DNA of 64,000 nt from Streptococcus azizii (GTDB lineage: Bacteria > Bacillota > Bacilli > Lactobacillales > Streptococcaceae). The stretch is from positions 53,752-117,751 of the forward strand of contig NZ_MSPR01000005.1 of the NCBI RefSeq assembly GCF_001984715.1. The letters are read 5' to 3'. The notes beneath the pieces were generated by a model that saw nothing but the letters and a program-made list of their open reading frames with translations, was not told the DNA's origin and did not search any database. This document shows positions 1-11,901 of this stretch, piece by piece. A program made the position numbers and the translations under genes. Position 1 is the stretch's first letter; the number at the start of each line of letters is the position of its first letter.

Positions 1-3000
1 GATGGATTCGGAGACGGATTCACTCACGGACTCGGAGATAGATTCAGACACAGATTCGCTAATTGACTCAGAGATGGATTCACTGATGGACTCTGAGACG
101 GACTCACTCACTGATTCAGAAATAGATTCTGAGACGGACTCAGAGATTGACTCTGAAACGGACTCGCTGACCGACTCGGAGATGGACTCAGACACTGACT
201 CACTCACGGACTCGGAGATAGATTCTGATACTGATTCGCTGACGGACTCTGAGATAGACTCTGATACAGATTCACTTACCGACTCGGAGATAGATTCCGA
301 TACTGACTCACTCACGGACTCTGAGATAGATTCAGACACTGACTCACTTACCGACTCGGAGATGGATTCTGATACTGATTCACTCACGGACTCGGAGATA
401 GATTCAGACACTGACTCGCTAACGGACTCGGAGATGGACTCTGAAACGGATTCACTTACTGATTCAGATACTGACTCGCTAACCGACTCAGAGATGGATT
501 CGGAGACGGATTCGCTGACTGACTCTGAAATAGATTCAGAAACTGACTCACTTACAGATTCTGAGATAGATTCAGACACTGATTCACTTACCGACTCGGA
601 GATGGACTCAGACACTGATTCACTTACTGACTCTGAGATGGACTCTGATACAGATTCGCTGACTGACTCTGAGATGGATTCGGATACAGACTCACTTACC
701 GATTCTGAAATGGATTCAGATACAGACTCGCTGACGGATTCTGAAATAGATTCAGAGACGGATTCACTCACTGATTCAGAAATGGATTCGGAGACGGATT
801 CACTTACTGATTCTGAGATTGATTCAGAAACTGACTCACTCAATGACTCAGAGATAGATTCTGAGACGGATTCACTTACGGACTCAGAGATTGACTCAGA
901 CACTGACTCGCTAACGGATTCTGAGATTGATTCAGAAACTGACTCACTCACTGATTCAGAGATAGATTCTGAGACGGATTCACTTACGGACTCAGAAATA
1001 GATTCTGAGACTGACTCGCTTACCGATTCTGAGACGGATTCACTTACCGATTCTGAGATAGATTCAGAAACTGACTCGCTCACTGACTCAGAGATGGATT
1101 CTGATACAGATTCACTTACTGATTCTGAGATAGATTCTGAGACTGACTCACTCACGGATTCAGAGATAGACTCTGAAACAGATTCACTTACGGACTCAGA
1201 GATAGATTCTGATACTGACTCACTCACGGATTCGGAGATGGATTCCGATACAGATTCGCTGACTGACTCGGAGACTGACTCGCTGACCGATTCTGAGATA
1301 GATTCAGACACTGATTCGCTCACTGACTCGGAGATGGATTCCGATACAGATTCACTTACTGATTCTGAGATAGATTCTGATACTGACTCACTCACTGATT
1401 CAGAGATAGACTCTGAAACAGATTCACTTACGGACTCAGAAATAGATTCTGATACTGACTCGCTAACGGATTCTGAGATAGATTCAGAAACTGACTCGCT
1501 TACGGACTCAGAGATAGATTCTGATACTGACTCGCTCACTGACTCGGAGATGGACTCTGATACCGATTCGCTGACAGATTCTGAGATAGATTCAGATACT
1601 GACTCGCTCACTGACTCAGAAATCGATTCTGACACTGACTCACTCACTGACTCTGAAACGGATTCGGAGACAGATTCACTCACTGACTCGGAGATAGATT
1701 CAGAGACTGACTCAGAAATCGATTCGGATACTGACTCGCTCACTGACTCAGAAATAGATTCTGACACTGACTCACTCACTGACTCTGAAACGGATTCGGA
1801 GACAGATTCACTCACTGACTCGGAGATAGATTCAGAGACTGACTCAGAAATCGATTCGGATACTGACTCGCTCACTGACTCAGAAATAGATTCTGACACT
1901 GACTCACTCACTGACTCTGAAACGGATTCGGAGACAGATTCACTCACTGACTCGGAGATAGATTCAGACACAGATTCACTTACGGATTCTGATACTGATT
2001 CGCTCACTGACTCAGAAATGGATTCGGATACCGACTCGCTCACTGACTCAGAAATGGATTCGGATACCGACTCGCTTACTGACTCAGAAATAGATTCGGA
2101 TACTGATTCACTGACTGACTCTGAAATGGACTCTGATACTGATTCACTTACTGATTCAGAAATCGATTCAGATACCGACTCGCTGACCGATTCTGAGATA
2201 GATTCTGACACAGATTCGCTTACTGACTCAGAGATAGATTCAGAGACTGACTCGCTCACTGACTCAGAAATGGATTCTGACACTGACTCACTCACTGACT
2301 CAGAAACGGATTCGCTTACGGATTCTGAGATAGATTCTGACACAGATTCACTTACGGATTCGGAGATTGACTCTGATACGGATTCGCTTACTGACTCTGA
2401 AATGGACTCTGAGACAGATTCACTTACGGACTCAGAGATAGACTCTGACACTGATTCACTCACGGACTCGGAGATAGACTCAGAGACGGATTCACTCACG
2501 GATTCTGAGATAGATTCTGATACCGATTCACTCACGGACTCAGAAATGGATTCGGAGACGGATTCACTTACTGATTCTGAGATTGACTCAGAAACTGATT
2601 CGCTTACTGATTCTGAGATGGACTCTGATACCGACTCGCTTACTGATTCTGAAATGGATTCGGAGACGGATTCACTTACGGACTCTGAAATGGATTCCGA
2701 TACGGACTCACTAACCGATTCTGAGATGGATTCGGAGACGGATTCGCTGACGGACTCAGAAATGGATTCGGATACCGACTCGCTTACTGACTCAGAGATA
2801 GATTCAGAGACTGACTCGCTCACTGACTCAGAAATCGATTCTGACACAGATTCACTTACTGATTCTGAGATAGATTCAGAAACGGATTCACTTACTGATT
2901 CCGAGATAGATTCAGAGACTGACTCGCTCACTGACTCAGAAATAGATTCTGACACTGACTCACTTACGGACTCAGAAATAGATTCAGATACGGATTCGCT

Positions 3001-6000
3001 TACCGACTCAGAGATAGATTCAGACACTGATTCGGAGACTGATTCACTTACGGACTCAGAAATGGATTCTGACACAGATTCGCTGACTGACTCAGAGATA
3101 GACTCTGATACTGATTCGCTTACGGACTCAGAAATGGATTCTGATACGGACTCACTCACTGACTCGGAGATAGATTCTGACACAGATTCACTTACTGACT
3201 CGGAGATGGACTCTGACACAGACTCGCTCACTGATTCACTGATGGATTCCGAGACCGATTCACTCACGGATTCTGAAACAGACTCTGATACTGATTCGCT
3301 TACTGACTCTGAGATAGATTCTGACACAGATTCGCTTACTGACTCAGAAATCGATTCGGATACTGATTCACTTACTGACTCAGAAATCGATTCGGAGACG
3401 GACTCGCTTACTGACTCAGAAACGGATTCTGATACAGATTCACTTACGGATTCCGAGATAGATTCTGACACAGATTCGCTTACGGATTCTGAAATAGATT
3501 CGGATACTGACTCGCTTACGGATTCTGAGATAGACTCTGATACCGATTCGCTTACGGATTCTGAAATAGATTCGGATACTGACTCGCTGATGGATTCTGA
3601 GATAGACTCTGATACCGATTCGCTTACGGATTCTGAGATGGACTCTGATACTGACTCGCTTACGGATTCTGAGATGGACTCTGATACTGACTCGCTTACG
3701 GATTCTGAGATAGACTCTGATACTGACTCGCTCACTGATTCGGAGACAGATTCGCTTACGGACTCAGAAATGGATTCGGATACTGACTCGCTAACCGACT
3801 CAGAAATCGATTCAGATACAGATTCGCTGACTGATTCTGAGATTGACTCTGACACAGATTCGCTTACTGACTCGGAGATAGACTCTGATACTGATTCACT
3901 CACTGACTCGGAGATTGACTCGGAGACGGATTCACTGACTGACTCAGAAACCGATGTAGAAATAGATTCACTTACCGATTCTGAGATGGATTCTGATACC
4001 GATGTAGAAACTGACTCGCTGACGGACTCAGAGAGGGAGGTGCTGACTGATTGCGATTGGGACTTAGAAGCCGATTCGCTAACAGACTGAGACTTAGAAG
4101 TCGACTCACTCAAGGATTGAGACTTGGAAACCGATTGGGATTTAGAAGTCGACTCACTCAAACTCAAGGATTGAGACTTGGAAACCGATTGGGATTTAGA
4201 AGTCGACTCGCTCAAACTCAAAGACTGAGACTTGGAAACCGATTGAGATTTAGACGTTGATTCGCTCAAACTCAAAGACTGAGACTTGGAAACCGATTGA
4301 GATTTAGAAGTCGACTCACTCAAACTCAAAGACTGAGACTTGGAAACCGATTGAGATTTAGAAGTCGACTCGCTCAAACTCAAAGACTGAGACTTGGAAA
4401 CCGATTGAGATTTAGACGTTGATTCGCTCAAACTCAAAGACTGGGACTTGGAAACCGATTGAGATTTAGAAGTCGACTCACTCAAACTCAAAGACTGAGA
4501 CTTGGAAACCGATTGAGATTTAGACGTTGACTCGCTCAAACTCAAAGATTGGGACTTAGAAGTCGACTCGCTCAAACTCAAAGATTGGGACTTAGAAGTC
4601 GACTCGCTCAAACTGATGGATTGAGATTTAGACGTTGACTCGCTCAAGCTCAAAGATTGGGACTGAGATCGAGACTCAGAATTACTGAGTGAGTCAATCA
4701 CATTTTTATTAACACCCTGAACGTAGTAACCACTGACTGCTGTACCATTACCATTTGATACAATGTACCTACTGCCTGACGGACGGTGTCCCTGTGTCCG
4801 TCTACCATCTTCCACACTATATCTAGTTGGATAACTTTGATTAGAGGCTGTATTAGCAAATAGTCGCAAGCGGATATTTGCCAATTCGCTTAGCGAGCCA
4901 GTATAAGATGTCGTAAAGGAAATTCGATGTCTTCCTAGAGATTGTGTACCAGTTGTATAATACTGTGTACCAGCAACTCCATCTACTGTCGAAGACGATA
5001 CTGCAGAAGTCCTTCCACCATTTATCGTTATATTTGTAGGGGTCCCCAATCCTCCAGAGGTTCCAATATAGGCTCCTATGTAACCTGGGTTATAGTTCTT
5101 TTGAGTCGTCGCAACCCCGTTTCTTAGAAAGCTATTGTCATAGTCAGCTGTCCATGTAATCGTTTTGGTTACCGTATCATAGACACCACGTAGATTAGTG
5201 ATTAGCTGCGAAACATTCTTATTCTGAAAATATCCCCAAGAAGAAGCACCATTTGATAGGTCTTTAAATTCTAAGATAATTTTGGTGCCATTGACTGTCG
5301 CACGGAACTTAGAGCCATCAAGCAGTTGATTATAGCCACTAGACCGTGGCATGATAGAGGTCAAGCGAACGTGAGTTGCCCCATCACTCGCCGTCACTAC
5401 TTGGTAGGTCAAGCCGTTTTGTGCTGTAACATAGCCTCCAGCTGCTACCCCTGAAATATTTAGTTTTTCAGAAATCCGCTTCTGAATACCAGTCTCCGTA
5501 GCAGCAATGACGCTTTGCATTAAGTTGACTTGTTCCAAGGAAGGATCAGAACTATTAACAACCCCTTGCGCCTGAAGCAAGAGGGCGTAGGCAGCTGTCA
5601 GGTCCGTTATTTGTAAACTCTCAGCAGCATCTAAGGTTCGTTTTAAATTGCTAATGGCGGTTGTCAAATTTGAAACAGCTGCTTCTTTTTCAGCTGCAGT
5701 GACTGTTGCGCTTGATTTCTCTTCTGCCTTCTCCTCTTTTTCCTCAGCTTTTGGAGCATCTGCTAGGACTGAATCACGCGCCGCTTCACTAGCTGACTGC
5801 GACTCACTCAGTGAACTAGAATAGGATTCAGAAAGTGATTCACTCGCTGAGAAGGATTCGCTGGTCGATTCCGAAAACGATTCGCTAACCGACTCAGAAA
5901 CAGACTCACTGACAAGCACTGATGTCGATTCACTCAGTGATTGTGACTCACTCGTTGAAAGAGAGAGGGAATCTTTTATAGATTGCTGTTCTGCTTCTTC

Positions 6001-6381
6001 TGCCACTGCCTGATCTCGGGCTGTCTCGTCTACTGATGCTGACGGACTAGTCAAGCTGACTTCATCTGTCTCCGCAAGAGTTGAAGTGGTCGTCTCAGTT
6101 GCAATGACTGCTTCTTCTGCATACACCTCATCTGTCAGACCCACACCGCCTGCTATGGCACCGAGAGCTGCAGCCCCTTTTAAAATAGTTGTTGCAGAAA
6201 TAGCACCAGAAGACAAATCATCTATCTTGACCGACTGCTCTGTTGAAGCACCACGTATTAAACGAATCAGACCGATTTGAGACATCACTGTTCGTACCCA
6301 GTGTTTCCCAGACTTGTGCATTTTGACACGCGTCTTTCGGAATGATTCGCTGTAACCATTTTTATTGAATTTATTACTCAT
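1..6381 (-). CDS. Serine-rich-repeat (SRR) glycoprotein adhesin, 5' part (3' end outside the window)
   Basis: 2127 codons are open from an ATG at 6381, with RBS AAAGGAAA just upstream, to the left edge; the C-terminus and expected LPXTG anchor are not in the window. Order: long SRRP-type signal region with a KxYKxGKxW-like motif at residues 20-28 (K..K.GK.W); a short serine-rich segment SRR1 at about 140-197 (SES/SLS dipeptides); a non-repetitive binding region at about 200-565, starting with a helical Ala/Lys/Glu part and followed by a beta-type part rich in Gly, Thr and Asn; then SRR2 from about residue 566. SRR2 starts with about 210 residues of Lys/Gln repeats ([13 protein letters not shown]) and then has more than 1,300 residues of acidic [11 protein letters not shown] repeats. 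Such proteins are O-glycosylated in the cytoplasm and exported by the accessory SecA2/SecY2 system, which probably lies to the left. The ligand cannot be read from the sequence. Serine codons are strongly mixed. Confidence 0.95.
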   Translation of the reverse strand, partial: MSNKFNKNGYSESFRKTRVKMHKSGKHWVRTVMSQIGLIRLIRGASTEQSVKIDDLSSGAISATTILKGAAALGAIAGGVGLTDEVYAEEAVIATETTTSTLAETDEVSLTSPSASVDETARDQAVAEEAEQQSIKDSLSLSTSESQSLSESTSVLVSESVSESVSESFSESTSESFSASESLSESYSSSLSESQSASEAARDSVLADAPKAEEKEEKAEEKSSATVTAAEKEAAVSNLTTAISNLKRTLDAAESLQITDLTAAYALLLQAQGVVNSSDPSLEQVNLMQSVIAATETGIQKRISEKLNISGVAAGGYVTAQNGLTYQVVTASDGATHVRLTSIMPRSSGYNQLLDGSKFRATVNGTKIILEFKDLSNGASSWGYFQNKNVSQLITNLRGVYDTVTKTITWTADYDNSFLRNGVATTQKNYNPGYIGAYIGTSGGLGTPTNITINGGRTSAVSSSTVDGVAGTQYYTTGTQSLGRHRISFTTSYTGSLSELANIRLRLFANTASNQSYPTRYSVEDGRRTQGHRPSGSRYIVSNGNGTAVSGYYVQGVNKNVIDSLSNSESRSQSQSLSLSESTSKSQSISLSESTSKSQSLSLSESTSKSQSLSLSESTSKSQSVSKSQSLSLSESTSKSQSVSKSQSLSLSESTSKSQSVSKSQSLSLSESTSKSQSVSKSQSLSLSESTSKSQSVSKSQSLSLSESTSKSQSVSKSQSLSLSESTSKSQSVSKSQSLSLSESTSKSQSVSKSQSLSESTSKSQSVSESASKSQSQSVSTSLSESVSESVSTSVSESISESVSESISTSVSESVSESVSESISESVSESVSESISESVSESVSESISESVSESVSESISESVSESVSESISESVSESVSESVSESVSESISESVSESVSESISESVSESVSESISESVSESVSESISESISESVSESISESVSESVSESISESVSESVSESISESVSESVSESISESVSESVSESVSESVSESVSESISESVSESVSESISESVSESVSESISESVSESVSESVSESVSESVSESISESVSESVSESISESVSESVSESISESVSESVSESISESVSESVSESISESVSESVSESISESVSESVSESVSESISESVSESVSESISESVSESVSESISESVSESVSESISESVSESVSESISESVSESVSESISESVSESVSESISESVSESVSESISESVSESVSESISESVSESVSESISESVSESVSESISESVSESVSESISESVSESVSESISESVSESVSESISESVSESVSESISESVSESVSESISESVSESVSESISESVSESVSESISESVSESVSESISESVSESVSESISESVSESVSESVSESVSESISESVSESVSESISESVSESVSESISESVSESVSESISESVSESVSESISESVSESVSESISESVSESVSESISESVSESVSESISESVSESVSESVSESVSESISESVSESVSESVSESVSESVSESISESVSESVSESISESVSESISESVSESVSESVSESVSESVSESISESVSESVSESISESVSESISESVSESVSESVSESVSESVSESISESVSESVSESISESVSESVSESISESVSESVSESISESVSESVSESISESVSESVSESISESVSESVSESISESVSESVSESISESVSESVSESISESVSESVSESISESVSESVSESVSESVSESISESVSESVSESISESVSESVSESISESVSESVSESISESVSESVSESISESVSESVSESISESVSESVSESVSESVSESISESVSESVSESISESVSESVSESISESVSESVSESISESVSESVSESISESLSESVSESISESVSESVSESISESVSESVSESISESVSESVSESISESVSESVSESISESVSESVSESISESVSESVSESISESVSESVSESISESVSESVSESISESVSESVSESISESVSESVSESVSESVSESISESVSESVSESISESVSESVSESISESVSESVSESISESVSESVSESISESVSESVSESISESVSESVSESISESVSESVSESISESVSESVSESISESVSESISESVSESVSESISESISESISESVSESISESVSESVSESI

Positions 6382-6427
6382 TCAAATTTCCTTTACTGAC
6401 TATTTTGACACAAAATATGCTTCTATC

Positions 6428-6454
6428 ATTATAGCACCCCCCCCGGAATTTCAA
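6428..6454 (-). promoter_or_regulatory. SRR adhesin promoter with a G8 tract in the spacer
   Basis: On the minus strand, TTGAAA (6449-6454), a 15-nt spacer and TATAAT (6428-6433) with an extended TGC lie about 47 nt before the adhesin ATG. Eight consecutive G (6437-6444) fill over half of the spacer. Gain or loss of G by slippage would change the -35/-10 distance; 17 nt would need two more G. Confidence 0.7.
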
Positions 6455-6704
6455 GTACTTTGCTCTACTTTTTCTATAAATTTCATGTATTTTCTGAATA
6501 CAGATAATCTATTCTCAAAACCTTGCATTCTGAACGGTATATGAAATCCCTTAAAAGCAGCACTTTCTCCCATTTTCAGAAAATGCTTCTTCTGTAACCA
6601 TCAACATAGTGTCCATCCTTTTTGAATATAAAAAATAAAAATAGATGCTCAATACTGAACATCTGCCTTGTCTAAAACACCTTATACTCACATAGTGTGG
6701 TCTT

Positions 6705-7075
6705 TTAGCCTAATACTCAATAAAAATTAAAATGGTCAAGAGCCTCGATAAATTGAACACGGGCTACGAGCTGCACAAAAAAGATAGGCAGCTGTTTTGG
6801 CTTTAGCCGATTACAGCTGAGAATCCCTTTGGGATATAGAAATAGTCAGGGAAGTGACTATTTCTACCTGAGCCTAGAAACTCAGAAGCGAAGATAAATA
6901 CTCCTATTTACTGTCTTTAATGAATAGGCTGAAAACCTCCACTGGAGCTTTTCACTCATCAAATTTTCTATTTCCTAGCTCAGACTTCTGTGGTCACTTT
7001 CTGATTTCTAGGTGACCGTTGAAACAGTTCCCCGAACTGTTTCAATCCTATTTTCACTTAGACCTTTTAACGTCC
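6705..7075. repeat. Partial copy of the nested-hairpin repeat family
   Basis: The non-coding stretch between the adhesin and the upstream glycosyltransferase starts with the family end TACTCAATAAAAATTAAAA (near 6712). It carries cassette palindromes seen elsewhere in the window: the CAGCTGT...ACAGCTG double hairpin near 6790-6825, ATCCCTTTGGGAT, the AAAACCTCCACTGGAGCTTTT hairpin near 6935, and the GAAACAGTTC/GAACTGTTTC hairpin near 7020-7045. From 6455 to 6705 I see nothing beyond AT-rich sequence. Confidence 0.7.
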
Positions 7076-7957
7076 TCACATCTTACTCCACTTTTCTAAA
7101 ATCGTCAATTTCTGTAAAACCTTTTGATACTCCTGCATCTTGCCAGCTTTTAAAAAGCTATCTCGGTGCAACTGTAACCGCCAGCGATAAGCCCGTAACT
7201 CGGTTGTAATATCCAGCCCCAAAAGAGATAGCATGGTGACACGCTCCTCAATACTCTTCAAAGGATAGACGGCTGCTGCATCGACCGTCTTGGTCACGCT
7301 GGTCGCACGTTTTCGATGATAATACAGTCCTATATTTGAATAGACGATCTGGTCTGCCATCAGATACACCTTCCAAGTCGTCAAATCGTCCTCCACTTTC
7401 TCATCTTCTGGATACACGATGTTCTCAAAGAGGCTGGCCTTATAGAGCTTACACCAGGGGACTGTGAAGCACTGGCTAAAGGCAAACTTCCCTTCATACT
7501 GCAGGGCAAACCAATCTTTTGGATGGTAGATTTCCTGAAAATAATCATCCGCTGTCACATGAAAGCGAAAGGCCTGACGGTCCTCATCGAACTCAGTAAA
7601 GTTTGCAATCGCAATATCGCTATCCGTCTCTTTGAGTGACTGATACAAGAACTCAATATGATGGAGTTCTAGCCAGTCGTCATTATCCACAAACAAGACA
7701 TAATCACCAGTAATAAAGGGAAGGGCTGTATTTCTAGCAGCACCGACACCACTCCCACCTAGCTTCTTGTGAATGACACGCACGCGGTCGTCCATCTTTC
7801 GATAGGCTTCACATAGACTGGCCGACTCATCTGTGGAGCCATCATTGATTAAGAGGATTTCCAACTGTTGATAGGTTTGTCGCACAATGCTATCCAGACA
7901 GGTTTTCAAATAAGGGCCTGCATTGAAAACCGGGACAATTACAGTAACTTTTTCCAC
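7076..7957 (-). CDS. GT2-family glycosyltransferase (SRR protein glycosylation, GalT2-like)
   Basis: 293 aa. A classic GT-A/GT2 fold starts at once (VTVIVPVFNAG), followed by INDGSTDES, the nucleotide-sugar motif LFVDNDDW and a later VEDD acidic pair. The start is taken as GTG 7957, because AAAGGAG lies 8-9 nt upstream and the previous gene stops at 7959; an in-frame upstream ATG at 7984 has no RBS. It is the last of four tightly packed glycosyltransferase genes transcribed toward the SRR adhesin. Comparable genes in S. parasanguinis (gly, nss, galT1, galT2) extend the glycan of Fap1, so extension of the O-glycan on the neighbouring adhesin is the likely role. The sugar donor cannot be read from the sequence. 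Confidence 0.88.
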   Translation of the reverse strand: MEKVTVIVPVFNAGPYLKTCLDSIVRQTYQQLEILLINDGSTDESASLCEAYRKMDDRVRVIHKKLGGSGVGAARNTALPFITGDYVLFVDNDDWLELHHIEFLYQSLKETDSDIAIANFTEFDEDRQAFRFHVTADDYFQEIYHPKDWFALQYEGKFAFSQCFTVPWCKLYKASLFENIVYPEDEKVEDDLTTWKVYLMADQIVYSNIGLYYHRKRATSVTKTVDAAAVYPLKSIEERVTMLSLLGLDITTELRAYRWRLQLHRDSFLKAGKMQEYQKVLQKLTILEKWSKM

Positions 7958-7958
7958 C

Positions 7959-9704
7959 CTACTTCTCCTTTTGATAATGATCAATTAAGTCGAGTTTTGC
8001 AGTCAACTCCTGGTAGAGGTGAATCTGACCTGCTCTCAAGCTGTCTGCCTGACATTTCCTCAAACGCTTGACATAAGAGTCCAGATGTTCCTCTACATTG
8101 TAACCTAGCGCCACTAGAAGGGCAATCCTCTCCTCAGCATTGCTAATCATGCTACGGATGTCGTCTAGCATCCCATTGCGTGATAGGCCTTCACTACGCT
8201 GGGAATAATAGTAGGCTCCCTGATTGATAAAGGCAATTTTCCTTGCCTTTAGATACAACTTATAGATAGTGGCATCGTCTTCTCTCAGCCGTCCAACTGG
8301 AAAGACGATTCCTTCAAAAAGCTCGCGCTTAAATAATTTCAAAGGGGAGAAGGTAAAGGTCAAATAGAGGTTATTTTTTGCTGTATTTTCTTGATTTAAC
8401 CATTCTTCAACCGTATAGGTCTGTTCAAAATACATTTCTTGAGTAATGGAAAATAGAAAACTTTGCCGCTCCTCATTGAAAGAGTTGAAATTACAAATCG
8501 AAATATCTGCCTCATTCTTGATGAGGGCTGTATGTAAATTCTCTAAATAATCCGCCTCCACAAAGTCATCGGAATCAACAAAAGTAATGTAGCGACCTTG
8601 AGCCAGTTCGATTCCTCGATTTCGTGCTGCTGAAGGACCTGCGTTTTCTTGATGAACCACACGGATTCGTTTATCCTTACGGGCATATTCTTCACAGATG
8701 AGGGCACTGCTATCTGTTGAGCCATCATTTATTAGCAGTAGTTCAAAATCTGTATAGGTTTGTTTCAGTAGCGAATCCAGACAGCGCTTGATATAAGGCT
8801 CTACATTATACACAGGCACAATAATGCTAATCATCTCAGACTCCATCGTCACTTGCTCCCCTTCTTTTATCACATCCACTCCTACCCTTGCAACAACTTG
8901 CTGCTCGTAGTCTTGATCTTGGGCAAACTCTATATCCTCATCCCAGTTAAATTCAGCCGTATGCTTATGCTCTAATTTCACTTTATGCGTGGCTTTCATC
9001 TGGTACCACTCATATTCTGAGTCAATATGCCCCAGGTCAATCGCTTGATAACCGCGCTTCATCAAATCATAGGCCAATACTTTAGCAGTCGGTCCCAGCA
9101 TCAGAATGACCAGTTTCCCTGCTGCATGCTCCAAAATCTGCTCCATGATTCCATCATAGTGGGCAAAGGCATTTTTTGAAGGACAGACGATGCGGGCCAC
9201 TGAAGCTGCATTTGCAAACAGATCATTTCCCACACCGGATCTAGAGGTCTCCCCTTCTACTAGCAAGAGGTCACGTCCCTGCCACAAATTGCGAATCGCT
9301 TCAAAATAGATGGCTGAGAGCGACTTGTCTTCCAAATCAATATAAGGACGGGATAAGAAGGTAGAGCCATACCAATCAGACTGGCATTCTTCTCGGTAAA
9401 AATCCCCGTACCTCTCAAAATGGGATGCCCAGAAAGATTGGGCATTCTGATTGTAGCGCTCAATCTTTTGGAAAACATCCGGTAGACAGACCAGCATGTC
9501 CTCGCTGCTCGGTAGTTGCAAAATCGCTTTTAAGGCTACCGCCAAGTCCTCATCATAATCTTGATAAGGGATACTCGAGCCATTGATAATATCAATTTCT
9601 CCATCACCAAAGCGCGCCACCGAAGCACGGTGCTGCTTGATAAAGCGCAAACTCTCTAAAATCGACAGAACCTGAATCTCTGATAATTCTCTTTTCTTAC
9701 TCAC
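7959..9704 (-). CDS. Dual-domain glycosyltransferase: DUF1792 (GT-D) plus GT2 (dGT1-like)
   Basis: 581 aa from GTG 9704 (VSKKREL; GAGG about 6 nt upstream). An in-frame ATG at 9725 would overlap the previous gene by 29 nt and is less likely. Residues about 1-270 form a DUF1792 domain ([29 protein letters not shown]), the GT-D fold first described for S. parasanguinis dGT1, which adds glucose in Fap1 glycosylation. Residues about 285-581 form a GT2 domain ([40 protein letters not shown]). Length and domain order match dGT1/GalT1. The start overlaps the stop of the upstream gene and the stop is 1 nt from the next gene, so translation is probably coupled. The inferred role is addition of two consecutive sugars to the SRR adhesin. 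Confidence 0.9.
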   Translation of the reverse strand: MSKKRELSEIQVLSILESLRFIKQHRASVARFGDGEIDIINGSSIPYQDYDEDLAVALKAILQLPSSEDMLVCLPDVFQKIERYNQNAQSFWASHFERYGDFYREECQSDWYGSTFLSRPYIDLEDKSLSAIYFEAIRNLWQGRDLLLVEGETSRSGVGNDLFANAASVARIVCPSKNAFAHYDGIMEQILEHAAGKLVILMLGPTAKVLAYDLMKRGYQAIDLGHIDSEYEWYQMKATHKVKLEHKHTAEFNWDEDIEFAQDQDYEQQVVARVGVDVIKEGEQVTMESEMISIIVPVYNVEPYIKRCLDSLLKQTYTDFELLLINDGSTDSSALICEEYARKDKRIRVVHQENAGPSAARNRGIELAQGRYITFVDSDDFVEADYLENLHTALIKNEADISICNFNSFNEERQSFLFSITQEMYFEQTYTVEEWLNQENTAKNNLYLTFTFSPLKLFKRELFEGIVFPVGRLREDDATIYKLYLKARKIAFINQGAYYYSQRSEGLSRNGMLDDIRSMISNAEERIALLVALGYNVEEHLDSYVKRLRKCQADSLRAGQIHLYQELTAKLDLIDHYQKEK

Positions 9705-10683
9705 ACAACACCTCAAACACTGCATTCACTAATAATTTTCGGGTAAAATATCCCTGACGAAGCAGGGGATTAAAGGAACGAACCTGAGCAACCAGCTGCT
9801 GGTACTCCGTCTCACTCATGGCTTGGATAATGTCGACCACCTCTTCCAGGGAATCGACCACAAAGCCCAGCCTATTTTTTTCAATCATCTCTTGATTAGC
9901 AATCCCCCTTTGAACAAAGACAGGAATCCCTGCCGTCAAAAAGGTGCCTAGCTTATGGGGGCAATACAGCTGCTGATAACCCTTATCGTGGTCATCCATC
10001 CATACCAAGCCAAAGCCACCTTTGGATAGTTCCAGAAGCAACTGATCATCTGGCATATAAGAACGATAGACCACCTGTTCTGGTAGATCCCCAGCCTTTC
10101 GCGCATACAGGTATAAAGGCACCTCTTGATTCCATTCCTTGACAAAGCTGAAGCGCTCTGGATCCCCCGGGAAATGAAGGGTTCTGACAAACTCCGCAGG
10201 AAAGGAAGTGATACTCGTCGGATGATCCCACATGCCTTGGATCACTGTCTTTTCAACCGTCAGACCATACTCCCGTAACCGATCGACCATGGCTTGGCTC
10301 GGCGCAATAATCAAATCGGCTTGATTGTAGTAAGAAATCGTCCGCTCCATCAGGTAAAAATTTCCTGCAAACATCAGGGGAACCACATCGTGAATAAAGA
10401 TGATGATTTTGATGTTATACATTTTCAATTTTTCCATGACTTTTTCATCAAAAGCGGTTGTATTCCAAGTCGGCGTTTGGAAAATCACAACATCCCCCTG
10501 ATGAAGGCCTGCCACAATCCCATCCAGCCGCTTGCTAAGTTCGCTCGGACTATCTGCCGCCATCTGATAACAGTAGATTCCCAATTCACGATAGCCCAGG
10601 GAATGGGCAATATCTGTCACCATATTTTGCGCCATTGCTGCGGTGCCGGCTAATCCGTTGATATTTGTAATATAAACTCTCAT
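9697..10683 (-). CDS. gtf3: Gtf3/Nss-type sugar transferase for SRR protein glycosylation
   Basis: 328 aa. The N-terminus ([20 protein letters not shown]) and the pattern [33 protein letters not shown] and [18 protein letters not shown] fit the Gtf3 (Nss) family, GT-B-like tetrameric enzymes that add the second sugar (glucose on GlcNAc in S. parasanguinis) to SRR proteins already primed by Gtf1-Gtf2. The length matches the family (about 330 aa). It starts 1 nt after the stop of the upstream GT2 gene and overlaps the next. Gtf1/Gtf2 themselves are not in this window. Confidence 0.88.
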   Translation of the reverse strand: MRVYITNINGLAGTAAMAQNMVTDIAHSLGYRELGIYCYQMAADSPSELSKRLDGIVAGLHQGDVVIFQTPTWNTTAFDEKVMEKLKMYNIKIIIFIHDVVPLMFAGNFYLMERTISYYNQADLIIAPSQAMVDRLREYGLTVEKTVIQGMWDHPTSITSFPAEFVRTLHFPGDPERFSFVKEWNQEVPLYLYARKAGDLPEQVVYRSYMPDDQLLLELSKGGFGLVWMDDHDKGYQQLYCPHKLGTFLTAGIPVFVQRGIANQEMIEKNRLGFVVDSLEEVVDIIQAMSETEYQQLVAQVRSFNPLLRQGYFTRKLLVNAVFEVLCE

Positions 10684-10684
10684 A

Positions 10685-11560
10685 TCATTTTCCGTATTTT
10701 TCTAGTAGCTTGAAGCGATACTCCAACTCCTTGTAGCGTGCCATATTGCCTGCTCTGAGTTCACTATCCCGATTTAACTGCGCCCTCCATTTATAGGCGG
10801 CAATTTCCCTAGATAGATCAAAGCCAAGCAGGCTCAACACTTCCAAGCGCTCCGCTATGGGTTCAACCGAAAAGACAGTTGAGGAGTCTGCAGTTTGAGT
10901 CATACTTCCTTCATTGACACGATAAAGGTAGCTGGCGCGGTGCATGTAGGCAATCTTATCTGCCATCAGATAGGTTTTCCAGGTCGTCCAGTCATCATCT
11001 GTATGCTTATCAGTAGGGTACAAAACATGTTCAAACAGCGCTGTTTTATACAGCTTACACCAAGGAATCGTGAAGCAGAGACTCAGATTTTGTCCATGCC
11101 CATACTGGAAGGTAAACCACTCCTGCGGTGTATAGACCGCTTCATAATAATCCTCGTCTGTGATATGAAGCTCGTAGCGGCCAGTCGCATCGTAGTAGCG
11201 CGTAAAGTTGGTCACTGCCACATCGCTTCCCGTGCGCATCATCAAGTCGTACAAGTCAGAGATATGGTTTGGGTCAATCCAATCGTCACTATCGACAAAA
11301 ACAAGATAGTCTCCCGTCACCATTTCAAGTGCCGTATTTCGAGCAGCCCCAATCCCTTCATTTTGCTTTTTATGCAGCACCCGAATCCGATGATCTTGCC
11401 TGCGCAACTGCTCGATCAGCAAGGCCGTCCCATCTATTGAACCATCGTTTATAATGATGATTTCCAAGTGAGAGTAGGTCTGCTTTAGGATACTCTCCAC
11501 ACACATCTTCAAATACCGTTCCCCATTATAGACAGGAACCACCACGCTAATTTTTTCCAT
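10685..11560 (-). CDS. GT2-family glycosyltransferase, first gene of the SRR glycosylation operon (Gly-like)
   Basis: 291 aa. GT-A motifs are [33 protein letters not shown] and a late TDDDWTTWK acidic cluster. It is about as long as the GT2 gene at 7076 and shares blocks with it ([15 protein letters not shown] here, FTVPWCKLYKASLFE there), so the two look like diverged paralogues. It is the first gene after the promoter at 11706-11734. It is probably Gly-like and extends the O-glycan of the neighbouring adhesin; donor and acceptor are unknown. Confidence 0.87.
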   Translation of the reverse strand: MEKISVVVPVYNGERYLKMCVESILKQTYSHLEIIIINDGSIDGTALLIEQLRRQDHRIRVLHKKQNEGIGAARNTALEMVTGDYLVFVDSDDWIDPNHISDLYDLMMRTGSDVAVTNFTRYYDATGRYELHITDEDYYEAVYTPQEWFTFQYGHGQNLSLCFTIPWCKLYKTALFEHVLYPTDKHTDDDWTTWKTYLMADKIAYMHRASYLYRVNEGSMTQTADSSTVFSVEPIAERLEVLSLLGFDLSREIAAYKWRAQLNRDSELRAGNMARYKELEYRFKLLEKYGK

Positions 11561-11587
11561 CTGTTTTCCTTATTTCTCTACTATGTT

Positions 11588-11643
11588 ATACTCAATAAAA
11601 ATCAAACGTTGACGACGTATCCTTTTGATTTTTAAAGAGTATT
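11588..11643. repeat. Ends-only copy of the intergenic repeat family, in the glycosyltransferase operon 5' UTR
   Basis: The two conserved ends (ATACTCAATAAAAATCAAA, then about 15 nt, then TTTTGATTTTTAAAGAGTAT) face each other with no module between them, giving an almost perfect inverted repeat of about 55 bp. It lies between the promoter at 11706-11734 and the first gene, so it would be transcribed as a long stem-loop in the operon leader. Confidence 0.8.
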
Positions 11644-11705
11644 AGTCCCGAAAGTTCCACTCTATCTATCCTACAAGGTGGAATCTCTCTGCATGAACTA
11701 GCTAC

Positions 11706-11734
11706 ATTATACTGCTAAATCCGACCACTTGCAA
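11706..11734 (-). promoter_or_regulatory. Promoter of the glycosyltransferase operon
   Basis: TTGCAA (11729-11734), 17-nt spacer, TATAAT (11706-11711) on the minus strand. The expected leader of about 140 nt carries the ends-only repeat. The rest of the gap (11735-11901) shows no recognised feature. Confidence 0.7.
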
Positions 11735-11901
11735 TATCTGAGTAGTTCGTATCTCGTCCCTGTTTGCTAGGCTAACCCCTCCTTTAGGGCAGTCAGTAGC
11801 AGACTCACACAATCGTTCAGCCTGTCATGTTCTACAATCACCTGCTGTATAGACTTGTAGCCTACTCTGCCAGCTGGAGGCGAGTCCTGACTTCCTACCA
11901 C

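Noticed and set aside
2..4090. 1362-codon open frame on the plus strand ([13 protein letters not shown] repeats)
   Set aside because: It is the antisense of the SRR adhesin repeat; no RBS or start context, and the minus frame has the signal peptide and domain structure of a known family.
7012..7209. 65-codon plus-strand ORF at the end of the GT2 gene
   Set aside because: Mostly antisense to the GT2 coding region and starting in a repeat cassette, with no RBS.
10294..11440. Plus-strand ORFs of 119 and 181 codons across the glycosyltransferase genes
   Set aside because: Antisense shadows of well-supported minus-strand genes.
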